DNA of 8,449 bases from Bacteroidota bacterium (GTDB lineage Bacteria; Bacteroidota; Bacteroidia; Flavobacteriales_D; JABDKJ01). The stretch spans positions 1 through 8,449 of the forward strand of contig JAQCAN010000097.1 of assembly GCA_027621335.1 (NCBI GenBank), written 5' to 3'. How positions within the stretch are numbered: the stretch's first letter is position 1; every line of letters begins with the position of its first letter. Below the pieces are notes generated by a model, which worked only from the letters and a program-made list of their open reading frames with translations, was not told the origin of the DNA and ran no database searches. Below, piece after piece: positions 1-5,901 of this stretch. The position numbers were made by a program, and so were the translations under genes.

Positions 1-185
1 AGTTGCTTACCTCTGTAGAGTTCTTCCAGCGCTTCAGTGATGATGAGCTTAACCTGATTGTCTGTTTCACCCAAACGAGAGGCAACTTGCTTATAATTCA
101 GGACTGCATTGCGCTCCTTGATGAAAATATCAAGGACATTGTGAAGTATCTTTTTTTTCAAACGGTTTCGAGCAGCGGCTTTCAT
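1..185 (-). CDS. rnr: Ribonuclease R, N-terminal fragment (cut by left window edge)
   Basis: Reading leftwards from an ATG at 185-183, an open frame runs to the window edge without a stop (61 codons). The product starts with a basic stretch (MKAAARNRLKKKIL) and continues with a helix-turn-helix-like region containing LNYKQVASRLGE and a helical segment ITEALEELYRGK. This matches the N-terminal winged-helix region of Bacteroidota RNase R, where an LNYKQ(I/V)A motif follows a Lys-rich leader. RNase R is a processive 3'-5' exoribonuclease that degrades structured RNA; its cold-shock, RNB and S1 domains would lie outside the window. An in-frame stop lies upstream at 216-218 in the divergent gap, and the ATG at 185 is the first start after it. 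No strong ribosome-binding site is seen. The gene is divergent from ferritin. Only the N-terminal domain is visible, so the family call is a moderate inference; another winged-helix protein is possible. Confidence 0.66.
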   Translation of the reverse strand, partial: MKAAARNRLKKKILHNVLDIFIKERNAVLNYKQVASRLGETDNQVKLIITEALEELYRGKQ

Positions 186-208
186 CAAAGGAAGATGGGA
201 TTTAAAGG

Positions 209-227
209 GCCTAAATCCGATTTAGGC
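209..227. promoter_or_regulatory. Perfect 19-bp dyad between rnr and ferritin (candidate operator)
   Basis: GCCTAAATC-C-GATTTAGGC reads as two perfect 9-base arms around a single central base. One base is too short a loop for an RNA hairpin, so a site for a dimeric DNA-binding protein is more likely. It lies in the divergent gap, with its centre about 31 bases upstream of the ferritin -7 element and 33 bases upstream of the rnr start codon. It could therefore act on either gene. The binding protein is not known from the sequence. Confidence 0.5.
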
Positions 228-248
228 GAACAGACGGCAAGGAAACAA

Positions 249-256
249 TATTTTTG
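249..256 (+). promoter_or_regulatory. Candidate Bacteroidota -7 element for ferritin
   Basis: TATTTTTG matches the Bacteroidota sigma-A -7 consensus TAnnTTTG. It ends 16 bases before the ferritin ATG, which would give a short leader of about ten bases. No TTTG/TTG -33 element stands at the usual distance upstream; the right arm of the 19-bp dyad is near that place instead. The gap is AT-rich, so chance matches are possible. Confidence 0.42.
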
Positions 257-272
257 TTCAAAATACGCGACC

Positions 273-767
273 ATGTTATCAAAGAAAGTACAAGCCAGTC
301 TTAATAAACAGATCGAAGTGGAGGCCAACTCTTCCCAAGTGTACCTCGCCATGGCCTCCTGGTCAGAGAACAATGGTTACAATGGTGTAGCGAATTTCCT
401 TTATACCCATAGCGATGAGGAGAGAATGCACATGTTGAAGCTTATCGGCTACGTGAATGAGCGAGGTGGTCAGGCTGAGATTCCAGCCTTGAAGAAACCA
501 GTAGCAACCTATACGTCCGTTCAGGCGATATTCCAGGAGATATTGGACCATGAACGCAAGGTGAGCCAAGACATCAATAATGTGGTGGACTTGACCTTAA
601 AAGAGAAGGACTACATCACGCACAATTTCATGCAGTGGTACGTGGCCGAGCAGATAGAGGAGGAGTCTCTGGCTCAGAACATGATCGACAAATTAAACCT
701 GATCAATAAGGATCCTGGCGGCATGTATCTCTTCGATAGAGATCTTGCGACAGCAATCAAGCAATAG
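273..767 (+). CDS. ftnA: Bacterial non-haem ferritin
   Basis: A cytoplasmic iron-storage protein of 164 residues, the usual length. It forms a 24-subunit shell, oxidises Fe(II) at an internal di-iron site and stores the mineral. All ferroxidase ligands of the FtnA type are visible at the expected positions: Glu17, Tyr24, Glu49, Glu50, His53, Glu94, Glu126, Gln127, Glu129 and Glu130. The long helices of the four-helix bundle carry the motifs NKQIEVEANSSQVYLAM, HSDEERMHMLKL and AEQIEEESLAQN. There is no haem-ligand pattern to suggest bacterioferritin. The ATG at 273 is chosen because family similarity begins there; the same frame is open back to base 3, but that part lies opposite the rnr coding strand and has no ferritin character. 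No good Shine-Dalgarno sequence is seen. The gene appears to be a single unit, with no obvious terminator before the next promoter. Confidence 0.95.
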   Translation: MLSKKVQASLNKQIEVEANSSQVYLAMASWSENNGYNGVANFLYTHSDEERMHMLKLIGYVNERGGQAEIPALKKPVATYTSVQAIFQEILDHERKVSQDINNVVDLTLKEKDYITHNFMQWYVAEQIEEESLAQNMIDKLNLINKDPGGMYLFDRDLATAIKQ

Positions 768-853
768 GCCGAGACACAGCCGATAGAGCGTAACATTCCG
801 TTGTCAAAACACGTAAGTTGATAAGAATCGGACCCTTGGACGATGTCCATGGC

Positions 854-886
854 CTGAGATTTAACTTTGATTCTCAGCTTAAGCTG
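854..886. repeat. Overlapping inverted repeats around the cluster promoter
   Basis: CTGAGA (854-859) is repeated in inverse as TCTCAG (872-877), with the -7 element between them. The last three bases of this right arm also begin a second, perfect 12-bp palindrome, CAGCTTAAGCTG (875-886), which spans or lies just after the expected transcription start. Such placement fits a repressor operator or a 5' leader structure. The arms are short, so chance remains possible. Confidence 0.35.
862..869 (+). promoter_or_regulatory. Promoter -7 element for the YfiR-TPR-SpoIIE cluster
   Basis: TAACTTTG is a full match to the Bacteroidota -7 consensus TAnnTTTG. A TTG at 836-838 lies 23 bases upstream, at the outer limit of spacing reported for -33 elements in this phylum. 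Transcription would start near 874-876, about 25 bases before the GTG start of the YfiR-like gene. The site lies inside the loop of an inverted repeat (854-859 with 872-877), which may matter for regulation. Confidence 0.55.
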
Positions 887-899
887 TAAAATCATCAAC

Positions 900-1430
900 G
901 TGAAAAGACGACTATTACTCTTACTGATTCCTTTGTTCTGCTTCTCGGCTGTGGATGGACCACAGCTGGACGAGAAGAACACGAATGCGATCATCAAGTC
1001 CAGTTACGTCTATAACTTCTGCAAGTTAGTGAGTTGGCCAGATTCCAGGAAGGATAGCAATTTCATCATCGGGGTTCTCGGGGACCCCGACCTCTACAAG
1101 CAGCTCATTTCAAAGTATTCCAGCAAACTCATCGGCAATCAGCCTATAGAGATCGTTCAGCTCTTGGGGACCGAACAAATGCCTGAACTCCATGTGCTTT
1201 TCGTTTCCAGGAACATGGTTAATGTTATGCCCAGCATCCAGACCAAAATGGTCAAAGCCCATACTCTGGTCATCTCAGAACATCCTGATGGAATTAAACA
1301 TGGAGCGACCTTGAATTTCGTTGTAATAGATAATCAGCTCAAGTTTGAGATAGGAGAGACCAATGCGGTCAATCACGACCTGACCATAGGAAGTACCTTG
1401 AAGAGTTTGGCAAACAAAGTGATAAAATGA
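900..1430 (+). CDS. YfiR-like (DUF4154) secreted protein
   Basis: A 176-residue protein, the typical YfiR/DUF4154 length. Residues 1-17 form a signal peptide: MKRR, then a hydrophobic run ending FSA, with probable signal peptidase I cleavage before VDG. The family signature is clear: KSSYVYNFCKLVSWPD (33-48), FIIGVLGDP (55-63), HVLFVS (98-103), HTLVISE (121-127), ATLNFVVIDNQLKFEI (136-151) and a C-terminal LTIGSTLKSLANKV. In Pseudomonas, YfiR is a periplasmic repressor of the diguanylate cyclase YfiN. I infer a similar periplasmic sensing or inhibitory role here, with the downstream HAMP-SpoIIE protein as possible partner. The mature protein keeps one cysteine (Cys41), so the disulfides of Pseudomonas YfiR cannot form. 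The GTG at 900 is preferred because it begins directly with the signal peptide; an in-frame TTG at 867 lies within the promoter -7 element. The stop overlaps the next gene's start (ATGA). Confidence 0.85.
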   Translation: MKRRLLLLLIPLFCFSAVDGPQLDEKNTNAIIKSSYVYNFCKLVSWPDSRKDSNFIIGVLGDPDLYKQLISKYSSKLIGNQPIEIVQLLGTEQMPELHVLFVSRNMVNVMPSIQTKMVKAHTLVISEHPDGIKHGATLNFVVIDNQLKFEIGETNAVNHDLTIGSTLKSLANKVIK

Positions 1431-2413
1431 TGACAAGAGTAGCCATCACAATACTAAGTCTCTTGATGGTGGTCATGGCCATCGGTCAAGGGAATGTCCT
1501 CCCTCAGACAGGAAAGGCTGCGCGCCTTTACGAGCAGAGGGATTACCAGGAAGCCAAGACCCTGATTGACAATTGCGTTGCGGCAGAGGGCAAGGAGGAT
1601 GCGTACACATGGCACGTTCGTGGGCACATCTACAAAGAGATATATAAGAATATAGAAGGCACGGATAAGAAGCAAGCTCCTGAACGCGAAATAGCCATTC
1701 ATAGCTTCTTGAAGTGCCTGGACCTGGATGCCGAGAATAAATTCTTGGAGTGGAACAAGACCTCTTTGAGGTTCTTGAGCTCCACGTATTGGAACGATGC
1801 TGTGACCATCATGGAGAATCAGCAAAAAGAGGAACTCCCATTGGCGGAGGAACTATTCACGAAGTATCTTAGAACGATGGAAGCTTCCGGTAATACCAGC
1901 GAGCTCGAACAGCGGAAACTGGACTTCTATAAAGCCTTTGCCACAGCCAATAGAAAGCAGGTGGAGAGGATGAGGAGCGCCAATGCAGATCCAACCGAGT
2001 ATGAGGTGGAACTGGCCAGAGTGATCGAGAGCCATAAGAAAGCGCTCAAGATCAATGCGGATGTCTATGGCTCCAATTACAACTATGCCATCAACCTCTA
2101 CAATGAGGCGGCCTATCGAATTGAGAACATTCCTTTGGAGGCTGACTTGACACGACTCATTCTGGACCAGCAGGGATGTATCGCCATTTTCGAGGAAGCC
2201 CTTCCTATTGCCAAGAAGGCTGAGGAGCTGAAACCGGGTAGAATAGAAATTCTCAAAGCGTTGAGGGCAATCTATCTTGGACTGAATAACTATGACGAGT
2301 TCGATAGGTATAACGACCTGGTGCGTGACCGGCAGGGTGAGCAGATCATCCAGAAGAAATCAGAGAAGGCCCTGAATAGGGACATTTTCAAGAACAGGCT
2401 TGACGTGGACTAA
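1427..2413 (+). CDS. Secreted TPR-repeat protein of unknown function
   Basis: A 328-residue protein that starts with a signal peptide (MMTRVAITILSLLMVVMAIG, cleavage probably near residue 20), placing it in the periplasm or on the envelope. The rest is strongly helical. TPR-like units are visible at about 29-70 (ARLYEQRDYQEAKTLID), 194-235 (SHKKALKINADVYGSNYNYA, then LYNEAAY) and 252-300 (IAIFEEALPIAKKAEELKP, then ILKALRAIYLGLNNYDEF). The middle is helical and highly charged, without a recognised enzyme motif. TPRs usually act as protein-docking scaffolds. The ATG overlaps the YfiR-like stop by 4 bases, so the two are probably translationally coupled, and the phosphatase gene follows after 62 bases. 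I infer that it works with those neighbours, perhaps as an adaptor at the periplasmic face. A second ATG immediately follows the first, so the start could be one codon later. The TPR call is sound; a specific function cannot be assigned. Confidence 0.82.
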   Translation: MMTRVAITILSLLMVVMAIGQGNVLPQTGKAARLYEQRDYQEAKTLIDNCVAAEGKEDAYTWHVRGHIYKEIYKNIEGTDKKQAPEREIAIHSFLKCLDLDAENKFLEWNKTSLRFLSSTYWNDAVTIMENQQKEELPLAEELFTKYLRTMEASGNTSELEQRKLDFYKAFATANRKQVERMRSANADPTEYEVELARVIESHKKALKINADVYGSNYNYAINLYNEAAYRIENIPLEADLTRLILDQQGCIAIFEEALPIAKKAEELKPGRIEILKALRAIYLGLNNYDEFDRYNDLVRDRQGEQIIQKKSEKALNRDIFKNRLDVD

Positions 2414-2475
2414 GAAGTTTGCTCAAGTGGTGCATGGAGGAATGGAGGGTACAGACAATACAGGATTGAAACAAA

Positions 2476-4272
2476 GTGAATACATCGATAGGGAAAAGGA
2501 TTTGGTTCGGGTTCGGCACGCTGATCCTGCTTACCCTTATCGTGTTGTTCCTGACCAATCGTTCCGCCAACCTGAGCAAGAGGATCTATGCGGAGATAAG
2601 CGAAATCTATAATCCCTCCGTCAAGAAACTGAACGAGCTCTCGTTCAAACTCGAGCAGAGTAAGATCCTCATCAATTACTGGGCTTACGTGGAGTCAAAA
2701 AGTGACGTCCAAGAGAAACAGCTCTTTCGAAAGATCATCGGCTATGAGATCCCCAAGATAAAGGCCGAGCTGGACACATTGGCCACCAATTGGGACCGTG
2801 CTGATGTAGACCAGAAGCAGGTCCTTTATAACCAGATGGATGAGCTGTTCAAGGAGTATGGACAGATTCAAGGCATGCTCCCAGAATTCAACAGCTACCA
2901 AGAAAGGAGCGGAATGCAATGGTTCCTGGCCAGAGACCTCACTGAAGATGGGGGGCCCATCTACACACGTGTGGTGGAGATGAATGAAGACTTGGACAAG
3001 CTCACTGAAAATCAGCGCAGAAGAGAACAAAAGGCACTTTCTGACATGGTAGGTGCATTTGCCACCCTGAAGTTCTATAGCACCTATATCGGAGGCTTTC
3101 TGATCATCGCTGGACTCATCATCGGCCTTTTGACCGCCAAGTCGATTGTGACTCCTGTCCAAAGACTGAAGGAAAAGCTGTTCATGATGAGCCGTGGGGT
3201 TCTACCGGGAATGGAAACGCGTATTGCCTCCGATGAGATAGGCCAGATGACCGTGGCGCTGAATAATCTCATCCAAGGCCAAGAGCGCATCAAGCTCTTT
3301 GTGAATGCCTTGGGATCTGGAGACTTCACGGTCCATTATGACCCCCTTAGCGAGGCGGATGAGTTGGCACCGGACTTCATCAAAACGAGAGATGCTCTGG
3401 CTGAGAATGAGCGCATAACTGAGATGAAGATTGCCCAAAGGACCAAAGAGCTCGAGGAGAAGAACCGTCAGATCAAAGAACAGAGCAAGCGCGTAATCGT
3501 TCTATACCAGGACCTAAGAGACAGTATAGAATATGCAAAACGCCTACAGGACTCCATATTGCCCACCCACGAGCAGGTCAAGCTGGCCTTTCCTGACGGT
3601 TTCGTCTTTTATCAACCCAAGGACATCGTCTCAGGGGATTTCTATTGGGTCAGTAATAAAGGGGATCAGGTCTATATCGCTGCTATTGATTGCACTGGTC
3701 ATGGTGTCCCTGGCGCCTTCATGAGCCTCATCGGGCATAACAGCTTGAACATAGCCTTGGATGAGGCTGACCGGAATGACCCTGGTGATATCCTCTATCA
3801 CCTGAACAATATAGCTACTAACAGCCTAAACCGAAACAAGGGAAACACCACCGTCCGAGATGGAATGGATGCCGGACTCTGCATGTGGAACAAGAGTACC
3901 GGAGAAGTCAGCTATTCGGGAGCGATGCGTTCTCTGATCTATTTCAAAGGTGGAAAGATGGGGCGAATCAAAGGAGACCGAGTGAGTATCGGAAGTCAAG
4001 AGACCATAGACCACCGGTTCAGCAGCGAGAAGGTGATACTTGATGAGGGAGATACATTCTATTTGTTCACCGATGGCTATGCGGATCAGTTCGGGGGGAA
4101 TTCAGACCGAGGCAAGAAGTACAAAGTCGCCAGGCTGTTGGAAGACCTCGAGAAGGTTCAAAGTCTTGATATGGAGGCCCAGAAGGAGAAGCTCAGAAGC
4201 AATATCCGCTCATGGCAGGGCAACCACCCTCAGGTGGACGACATCCTCGTTCTTGGGGTCAAGGTGACCTGA
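2476..4272 (+). CDS. Membrane-bound HAMP-SpoIIE (PP2C-type) serine/threonine phosphatase
   Basis: A 598-residue inner-membrane signalling protein. Order of parts: TM1 (about 9-27); a helical periplasmic region (about 28-200) like four-helix-bundle chemoreceptor sensors; TM2 (about 202-220); a HAMP domain (about 221-275, with TPVQRL and DEIGQM), followed by a second HAMP-like stretch (about 276-312); a coiled coil (about 312-350); a linker with YAKRLQDSILP; and a SpoIIE-type PP2C domain (about 365-598). Metal-binding and catalytic motifs look intact: SGDFYW (Asp388), DCTGHG (Asp405), RDGMDAGL (461-468), TDGYAD (Asp533) and DDILVLG (588-594). SpoIIE phosphatases usually dephosphorylate anti-anti-sigma (STAS) proteins or similar phosphoproteins; no such partner is visible here. 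The start is a GTG: an in-frame stop lies just upstream at 2467-2469 and TM1 follows directly. AGGA at 2462-2465 is a weak, rather distant ribosome-binding site. The gene ends 14 bases from the convergent UspA stop. Confidence 0.93.
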   Translation: MNTSIGKRIWFGFGTLILLTLIVLFLTNRSANLSKRIYAEISEIYNPSVKKLNELSFKLEQSKILINYWAYVESKSDVQEKQLFRKIIGYEIPKIKAELDTLATNWDRADVDQKQVLYNQMDELFKEYGQIQGMLPEFNSYQERSGMQWFLARDLTEDGGPIYTRVVEMNEDLDKLTENQRRREQKALSDMVGAFATLKFYSTYIGGFLIIAGLIIGLLTAKSIVTPVQRLKEKLFMMSRGVLPGMETRIASDEIGQMTVALNNLIQGQERIKLFVNALGSGDFTVHYDPLSEADELAPDFIKTRDALAENERITEMKIAQRTKELEEKNRQIKEQSKRVIVLYQDLRDSIEYAKRLQDSILPTHEQVKLAFPDGFVFYQPKDIVSGDFYWVSNKGDQVYIAAIDCTGHGVPGAFMSLIGHNSLNIALDEADRNDPGDILYHLNNIATNSLNRNKGNTTVRDGMDAGLCMWNKSTGEVSYSGAMRSLIYFKGGKMGRIKGDRVSIGSQETIDHRFSSEKVILDEGDTFYLFTDGYADQFGGNSDRGKKYKVARLLEDLEKVQSLDMEAQKEKLRSNIRSWQGNHPQVDDILVLGVKVT

Positions 4273-4286
4273 TTCAAGGCTTTTCC

Positions 4287-5117
4287 TCAGGACAGGTCGA
4301 AGATGTTGAAATCTCCAGTTTCAGAGGGATTGATCAGTAGAGTAGGTATCTGCGCTTGATTGGTGATAATCCTCTGGGTATAACTACCGCCCAAGATGCC
4401 CGCCAAGCTCTTTTCTCTCAGGTTCATGATCATAATGAGGTCCGCGTCCTTACTTGCCGCAAAACGAAGAAGGACTTCGGCAAAATCACCTTCATCGGTT
4501 TCAGGTACGGTCACAGTGTAGGAGACCCCTGCTTTCTGGAGCATCTGGCTAGCATAGGTGAGGTTGCGTTTCAGCGTATTGGCTAAGAATTCATCATTCT
4601 CATTTGGGCTGATGAGGTGCACCTTGCTATGGAAATACTTGGCCATTTTCGCTACCAAGGCGAGTTTCTGCTTGGTCTCTTTGTGGAGATCCAATGGGAC
4701 TACTATGTCTTCATAGCCCTCAGGGCGGATAGGTCTATCTTGTACGATGACTATAGGTGTGATGCTGGAGCTGACGATCCTCAGTGCATTGCTTCCCACG
4801 ATGAACTGCATGCCCTTCATTCCATGTGTTCCCATGATAATAAGCTTGGCTCCGAGCTCTTCGGCCATTTCTCCTATATCCTCGAAGATGCTGCCTTTGC
4901 GCAAAGTCATGTTGAACGCCAGATCATTGAATTCAGCCTTCATTTCACTCATGAATGACTCTAGGCGCATATGGGCATCTTCTAGCTCAGACTTCTTCCC
5001 GACTACATGGAAGAGATGGATGCTGGCGCCAATGGTATGGGCTACACTGGCCGCATGATTGACCGCAATGCGGGAGGCTGTGGTGAAATCCACAGGTACC
5101 AGAAGGACATCATTCAT
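4287..5117 (-). CDS. Tandem-domain universal stress protein (UspA family)
   Basis: A 276-residue cytoplasmic protein made of two Usp folds. Domain 1 (about 1-127) has the family start VLLVPVDFT (Asp10), a central IIMGTHGMKGMQ and the phosphate-binding glycines GTHG(96-99)...GS(108-109). The gap between them is eight residues, rather than the nine of classical ATP-binding Usps; I believe the shorter form is common in Bacteroidota. Domain 2 (about 135-264) repeats the plan with IVVPLDL (Asp143), DLIMIM and a closing IPTLLINP, but the first glycine pair is replaced (MNLREKSLAG) and only GGS remains, so nucleotide binding there is doubtful. Usp proteins help cells survive starvation and stress; the exact role is unknown. 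It lies 49 bases downstream of the pseudouridine synthase gene on the same strand and may be read from it, or from its own -7-like element in that gap. Confidence 0.92.
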   Translation of the reverse strand: MNDVLLVPVDFTTASRIAVNHAASVAHTIGASIHLFHVVGKKSELEDAHMRLESFMSEMKAEFNDLAFNMTLRKGSIFEDIGEMAEELGAKLIIMGTHGMKGMQFIVGSNALRIVSSSITPIVIVQDRPIRPEGYEDIVVPLDLHKETKQKLALVAKMAKYFHSKVHLISPNENDEFLANTLKRNLTYASQMLQKAGVSYTVTVPETDEGDFAEVLLRFAASKDADLIMIMNLREKSLAGILGGSYTQRIITNQAQIPTLLINPSETGDFNIFDLS

Positions 5118-5126
5118 GGGGACAAC

Positions 5127-5164
5127 GATTTTGAGACCTCAAAGATAGAACAAGTGATTTTGAG
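5127..5164. repeat. Direct repeat GATTTTGAG flanking the UspA -7-like element
   Basis: GATTTTGAG occurs twice in the same orientation (5127-5135 and 5156-5164), 29 bases apart start to start, on either side of the minus-strand TATCTTTG. The two copies could be half-sites for a regulator of the UspA gene, but two 9-base copies in an AT-rich gap may be chance. Confidence 0.25.
5140..5147 (-). promoter_or_regulatory. Candidate -7 element upstream of the UspA gene
   Basis: On the minus strand this reads TATCTTTG, a full match to TAnnTTTG, ending 22 bases before the UspA start codon. It lies in the 49-base gap after the pseudouridine synthase gene, so the stress gene could be transcribed separately. 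No convincing -33 TTG is seen at the right distance, which lowers confidence. Confidence 0.38.
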
Positions 5165-5166
5165 TC

Positions 5167-5901
5167 TCAGCGGCCGGACATCCTGAGGAAAGCGACCTCT
5201 TTTTGGGAGAGATGCCTCCATCGGCCTCTTGGAAGATCACGTTTGGTGAGACCTGCGAACATGACCCTGTCTAAGCGTTGAACGGGATATTCCATCTGTT
5301 CGAAGATGCGCCTGACCTCCTTGTTCCTGCCGGCCTTGACCCTTATACCTACGTCAGCTCCGGGCTTATCATCCACGTATCGGATCTCCAGCACTTCAGG
5401 GCGTTCGGAGATGTCCTGAAGGTGTTTGGAATCCAACTCGGACCCCAGAACGAGATGATAGAGTTCTTCGGTTTCGGCCGCCCCTCCGATCAATCGCTTA
5501 GCCAAATCCACATCATCTGTGAGCAAGAGCAGTCCTAGAGTATCTCTTTCCAATGAATCCACAGGGTGTATAGGCGATTCTGAGGCATTGGCTACCAGAT
5601 CGAAGACGGTGATTCTGCCTTGAGGATCAGTAACGGCCGAAATGCAGTTCTTGGGCTTGTTCAAAAGCACGTAGCTGAATAACTTACCATGCAGGCGCTC
5701 CCCACGAAGCATCACAATATCGGAACCAGGGACCACTTTGACCCCATGTTCCTTGACAATCTTACCATTGACGGCCACTTCCCCTTTCAGAATAAGGGTA
5801 TCTGCCTCTCTTCGGTTGCAGACCCCGCTATTCGCGATGTACTTATTCAACCGGACTGCTAGAGGCGCATTGGAGGACCTACGGGCGGTGCTGCTTTTCA
5901 T
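5167..5901 (-). CDS. RsuA/RluB-family rRNA pseudouridine synthase with altered catalytic motif
   Basis: A 244-residue protein with the two-part plan of this family. An S4 RNA-binding domain (about 15-60) carries VRLNKYIANSGVCNRREAD and GEVAVNGK. The synthase domain (about 74-240) carries YVLLNKPK, TDPQGRITVFDLV, LGLLLLTDD, AGRNKEVRRIFEQM, LDRVMF and LPRGRWRHL. Members isomerise uridine to pseudouridine in ribosomal RNA. The active-site motif is normally GRLDxxT, with an essential Asp; here it is DSLERDT (115-121), so the Asp position is Glu118 (codon 5548-5550) and the Arg is Ser116. The usual Gly in TNDGD is Val131, and the usual basic residue two before the conserved Tyr148 is Glu146. The frame is intact, so this may be a non-catalytic RNA-binding paralogue or an enzyme with changed activity. 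The ATG overlaps the YraN stop by 4 bases, indicating coupling. The substrate and RsuA/RluB/RluE/RluF subtype cannot be told. Confidence 0.88.
   Translation of the reverse strand: MKSSTARRSSNAPLAVRLNKYIANSGVCNRREADTLILKGEVAVNGKIVKEHGVKVVPGSDIVMLRGERLHGKLFSYVLLNKPKNCISAVTDPQGRITVFDLVANASESPIHPVDSLERDTLGLLLLTDDVDLAKRLIGGAAETEELYHLVLGSELDSKHLQDISERPEVLEIRYVDDKPGADVGIRVKAGRNKEVRRIFEQMEYPVQRLDRVMFAGLTKRDLPRGRWRHLSQKEVAFLRMSGR

Noticed and set aside
3..272. In-frame N-terminal extension of ferritin, open for about 90 codons upstream of the ATG at 273
   Set aside because: It lies opposite the coherent RNase R-like N-terminus on the minus strand, has no ferritin similarity, and the protein from 273 already has the full family length.
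768..835. Terminator after ferritin
   Set aside because: No GC-rich hairpin followed by T residues is present in this stretch.
867..899. Longer YfiR-like protein starting at TTG 867
   Set aside because: The codon is part of the TAACTTTG promoter element, and the extension would put polar residues and a second Ile-rich stretch before an otherwise standard signal peptide.
1454..1825. Minus-strand 123-codon open frame inside the TPR gene
   Set aside because: It is antisense to a gene with a clear signal peptide and repeats, and its own translation looks like no known protein.
2400..2612. Open frame of 70 codons spanning the end of the TPR gene and start of the phosphatase
   Set aside because: It overlaps two well-supported genes, and its translation is charged and shows no domain; it is a frame shadow.
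4268..4291. CCTGA...TCAGG inverted repeat holding both convergent stop codons, as a bidirectional terminator
   Set aside because: The stem is only 5 bp with a 14-base loop and there is no T-run on either strand, so it is too weak to call.
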